Shown: piece by piece, positions 61,693-64,000 of the stretch | How the letters are laid out: each line of letters starts with the position of its first letter | How positions within the stretch are numbered: the first letter of the stretch is position 1 | NCBI RefSeq assembly: GCF_029392675.1 | Contig: NZ_CP113941.1 | Location: 856,001 to 920,000, forward strand | Reading direction: 5' to 3' | Origin: Lactobacillus sp. ESL0684 | Lineage (GTDB): Bacteria > Bacillota > Bacilli > Lactobacillales > Lactobacillaceae | DNA: 64,000 nucleotides | The notes under the pieces: generated by a model | What the model was told of the DNA's origin: nothing | Seen by the model: only the letters and a program-made list of their open reading frames with translations | The model's database searches: none | Program-made: the position numbers and the translations under genes

Positions 61693-62517
61693 ATGTTTTT
61701 TAAATTATTTAGACAGTTCTTGCGAAAAAAGAGTCGCTCAGCTTATGGAATACTTGTAGTCGAACTAATTTCGGCAATTGTATTGGCAATGACTGGCTTT
61801 TTCAGTAAACATACTACTGTTAGTCAAAATCCCAATATTATTCATCACTTTCTACCATTGACATTGGTATCATATTTGGAATTAATTTTATTATTTGATG
61901 CAATTTACTTACTAGTGAATACTTGGCAAAATGAAAAGTATAGCTTTACACAGAGCTTGCGACTTGTTCCACTTAATGATACTAACATTTATCTTTGTAA
62001 CATTTTAAGTTCTTTTACATCATTTATTTACTTTGTCATTTTACAAGGAGTAACCAGTTTGGGTTTATTTGGAATTTGCTATGGGTTTGATAGTAAGTTT
62101 AAATTTCAAGTAAGCCAACAATGGGCACATTTAAGGGTGACTGGCGCTTTAAGAGTGAATAGCGCAGATCTTACTGCGATTGCTGGCTTTGTCATTTTAC
62201 TAATCTTGACTCTGGCAAGTTTTTATTTAATTACGAGTTTTATTAATTTTCTTAGTCATGCAATTACGGCTTTTCTGCCGAGAAATTCATATCGGCTAGT
62301 GCTTAATGTCACCAGGTTAGTCATATTAGTTGGGGTAATTTGGCTGTTAAGTAATATCTTTAATGCTTTTTCTAGTGTCTTTTTGCTTCAGGTTAATAAG
62401 ATGACTACGATTACTTTTTGGCAGGAAGATTTGCGGATGGCAATTTGGGATTTAGCTATTGTGTTACTTAATTTGCTTTTAATTAACAGATTTGTTGAAG
62501 CTAAACAGAACAACTAA
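61693..62517 (+). CDS. ABC transporter membrane protein, second of a pair
   Basis: A 274-residue paralogue of the preceding protein: basic N-terminus (FRQFLRKKSRSAYGILVV), about six membrane segments, TQSLRLVPLNDTN and SSFTSFIYFVILQ in the same places, and a final RFVEAKQNN. It follows after 16 bases with GAGGAAG upstream of the ATG. It is the last gene of the operon, before a strong terminator. I do not recognise a defined substrate family. Confidence 0.82.
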   Translation: MFFKLFRQFLRKKSRSAYGILVVELISAIVLAMTGFFSKHTTVSQNPNIIHHFLPLTLVSYLELILLFDAIYLLVNTWQNEKYSFTQSLRLVPLNDTNIYLCNILSSFTSFIYFVILQGVTSLGLFGICYGFDSKFKFQVSQQWAHLRVTGALRVNSADLTAIAGFVILLILTLASFYLITSFINFLSHAITAFLPRNSYRLVLNVTRLVILVGVIWLLSNIFNAFSSVFLLQVNKMTTITFWQEDLRMAIWDLAIVLLNLLLINRFVEAKQNN

Positions 62518-62531
62518 GTTTCAGCTAAACT

Positions 62532-62565
62532 AAAAGCCTTCAAGCTCAGACTTGAAGGCTTTTTT
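62532..62565. terminator. Terminator of the GntR-ABC operon
   Basis: AAAAGCCTTCAAG with CTTGAAGGCTTTT and a T-run on the plus strand. The A-run on the left would also let it serve the convergent small gene. Confidence 0.88.
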
Positions 62566-62579
62566 ATGCAATAAATCAA

Positions 62580-62771
62580 TTAATGGTTGGCCGCAAAGTA
62601 ATCATAAAGTTGATTAATCTCTTCAGGAGTAAATTCTCCATCACCGGTTTTCATTGCGTGAATTTTTTCGACTGAAAGGTGGCTAGCAAAAGCTAGATCA
62701 GTATCACTAGCATGATGCTTTACCTGATAGTCAATAATTGCATCGGATAATTCTTGTAATTGCTGCTTCAT
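62580..62771 (-). CDS. Small conserved protein with a possible helix-turn-helix
   Basis: A 63-residue, acidic, mainly helical protein. Residues about 22-50 (TDLAFASHLSVEKIHAMKTG and on) resemble an XRE-type helix-turn-helix, but the protein is too short for a full domain plus partner region. A GGAGAAT site precedes its ATG. I recall similar short proteins in lactobacilli but no known function. It is flanked by lepB upstream on the same strand and a terminator downstream. Confidence 0.7.
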   Translation of the reverse strand: MKQQLQELSDAIIDYQVKHHASDTDLAFASHLSVEKIHAMKTGDGEFTPEEINQLYDYFAANH

Positions 62772-62835
62772 GTTAATTCTCCTTTACAATTTTATTTTAG
62801 CGAAAAATTATTTAAATTCAAAGTAAAACAATTAA

Positions 62836-63414
62836 TTAAAATGTTTGAATCTTATTGAATGGCCAGTATCTTACTACTACTTTAGCAACTAGTTCCTTGC
62901 GCTTAACTGGGCCAAAAATATGTGAATCCTTTGAGATGTCGCGATGATCACCCATTACCCAATAATAACCTTTAGGAACTTTATAGGTGAAGTTCGTTGT
63001 ATAGGTGTGACCTGCATCATTGGCCGCTTTTTGATATTTGTTGTTTAAATAAGGTTCTGAGAAGCGCTTGCCATTAACATACATTTTGTCATTTTTAGAG
63101 ACAATCTTATCACCAGGTAGACCAATGATTCGTTTAATATACAATGCGCCAGGAACGTCTTGGGCAGCTTTGGGGGCGAGTAAGACGACTACATCGTTAC
63201 GTTTAGGTTCAAAATGTCGCACAGAAATTAAACGGTCGTTATTTTCAAAAGTCGGTTGCATTGATGGTCCTGAAACATTGTCATTTGATAACACAAAATT
63301 AAACAATAAGTAAAAGATCCCTAAGATAACAGCCATCATCACAACAACATCTAGAAGAAATTTACCTAGACTTTCTTCTTCGTCGTTGTTTTTATTTGTT
63401 ACTTTTTTTGCCAT
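62836..63414 (-). CDS. lepB: Signal peptidase I
   Basis: LepB cleaves signal peptides of exported proteins at the outer face of the membrane. The 192-residue protein has a short charged N-terminus, one membrane anchor (VVVMMAVILGIFYLLFNFVL), the catalytic serine in SGPSMQPT, the catalytic lysine in YIKRIIGLPGD and the late GDHRDISKDSHIFGPV box. An AAGGAG site precedes the ATG. It is divergent from the gene at the right edge. Confidence 0.96.
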   Translation of the reverse strand: MAKKVTNKNNDEEESLGKFLLDVVVMMAVILGIFYLLFNFVLSNDNVSGPSMQPTFENNDRLISVRHFEPKRNDVVVLLAPKAAQDVPGALYIKRIIGLPGDKIVSKNDKMYVNGKRFSEPYLNNKYQKAANDAGHTYTTNFTYKVPKGYYWVMGDHRDISKDSHIFGPVKRKELVAKVVVRYWPFNKIQTF

Positions 63415-63497
63415 AAAAAAATCTCCTTTATCATGTTATCTCTATTATAACTGAAATATTGCCAATTGAATGGTAAAATTAATGCAGGTAGATATGT

Positions 63498-64000
63498 ATG
63501 ACAAATTTTTTAAACAAAATTAACCAACTAGATGCAATGCTTGAGCAAAAAGAGGTACATGCGCAAGTTCAAGAACTTAATAAGATAGTTGCTACTGTTA
63601 AGCAACGAGCAATTTTGCCGGCAGCTCCGCGACCCTTAGGTTTTTTACCAGATGAATTAGCTGGTTTAAGCGAGCAGGGAGCACCAGCAGATCAATTAAA
63701 GATAATTAACCAACTGTTAAACAGTTTGCGCCAATTCTTATCAATCAATTATGGGCTGTGGTCACTGCCCAATAAAATAACAGCTACAGCAATTAAACAG
63801 CAATTGAATGTGCATTCGGCTTTAGAAATTATGGCAGGCAATGCGTGTTGGACCAAAGCACTAAGTGAGGCAGGTGTAACGACAGTTGCGACTGATTCTT
63901 TAGAATGGTCTAAGACATCGTCGACTGGCAGTCAGCCATTTAGTAAGGTGATACAATTAAATGCGCCAAATGCAATTAAGCAGTTTAATCGAGTCGATTT
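63498..64000 (+). CDS. Unidentified protein, possibly SAM-methyltransferase-like (truncated by the window)
   Basis: An open frame from the ATG at 63498, after an AGGTAG site, runs out of the window after 167 codons. The N-terminal ~80 residues are helical with an LPAAPRPLGFLPDEL segment. From about residue 115, ALEIMAGNACWTKALSEAG followed by VATDSLEW resembles the first two strands of a class I S-adenosylmethionine methyltransferase. The substrate cannot be told, and the call is tentative. Confidence 0.65.
   Translation, partial: MTNFLNKINQLDAMLEQKEVHAQVQELNKIVATVKQRAILPAAPRPLGFLPDELAGLSEQGAPADQLKIINQLLNSLRQFLSINYGLWSLPNKITATAIKQQLNVHSALEIMAGNACWTKALSEAGVTTVATDSLEWSKTSSTGSQPFSKVIQLNAPNAIKQFNRVD

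Noticed and set aside
1-64000. CRISPR arrays, prophage and tRNA genes
   Set aside because: I found no regularly spaced direct repeats, no phage structural or integrase genes, and no cloverleaf-like sequence with T-loop and acceptor pairing. The only mobile element seen is the IS110-type element.

Overview
The window is an AT-rich chromosomal segment of a lactic acid bacterium, most likely a Lactobacillus of the acidophilus/delbrueckii type. Reasons: housekeeping genes of lactobacillar type (hisS-aspS, phoH-ybeY-era-recO, glyQS-dnaG-rpoD, trmK-nif3-pepT), frequent TTG starts, strong GGAGG ribosome binding sites, four T-box riboswitches and a citrate lyase cluster. I saw no tRNA, rRNA, prophage or CRISPR array. 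Both ends cut through genes.

Layout. 1-3.7 kb: a gene tail, then dhaKLM-glpF (glycerol uptake and PTS-dependent dihydroxyacetone kinase) and cutC. 3.9-12.1 kb: an SDR gene convergent with an RpiR regulator; a LysR regulator divergent from an operon of two paralogous FAD/FMN flavoprotein reductases and a DASS anion transporter. 12.1-16.7 kb: two consecutive T-box-controlled branched-chain amino acid transport units, azlCD-brnQ and brnQ. 16.7-18.9 kb: a CopB-type copper P-type ATPase. 19-31.4 kb: a C4-dicarboxylate/citrate block (fumarase, fumarate reductase, a malate-type dehydrogenase, an RraA-like protein, a CitT-type transporter, an alpha/beta hydrolase, citCDEF, citX, and a convergent SorC-family regulator like CitI).

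31.5-39.6 kb is core: ybaK, prmA, rsh, dtd, and hisS-aspS behind a T-box that carries adjacent GAC and CAC codons. 39.6-41.3 kb holds an IS110-family element between the terminators of two convergent genes, with a candidate bridge RNA. 41.3-46.2 kb is a redox-repair group (tpx, msrB, msrA) with an aminotransferase, a YitT protein and a PPDK regulatory protein. 46.3-62.5 kb is core translation, replication and sigma-factor genes, then a GntR-ABC transporter operon. The end carries a small conserved gene, lepB and the start of an unidentified, possibly methyltransferase-like gene.

How the genes work together: imported citrate would be split by citrate lyase to acetate and oxaloacetate. Oxaloacetate is then either reduced through malate and fumarate to succinate (malate-type dehydrogenase, FumC, flavoprotein) or possibly decarboxylated by the RraA-like protein. 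Two promoters in this block (fumC and malate dehydrogenase) share an unusual A/T-rich upstream architecture, which suggests one regulator, plausibly the CitI-like protein. The most interesting leads are the paired flavoprotein operon (whose substrate residues depart from fumarate reductase), the GAC-CAC T-box, the candidate bridge RNA, and the regulator whose expected start codon reads ATA.
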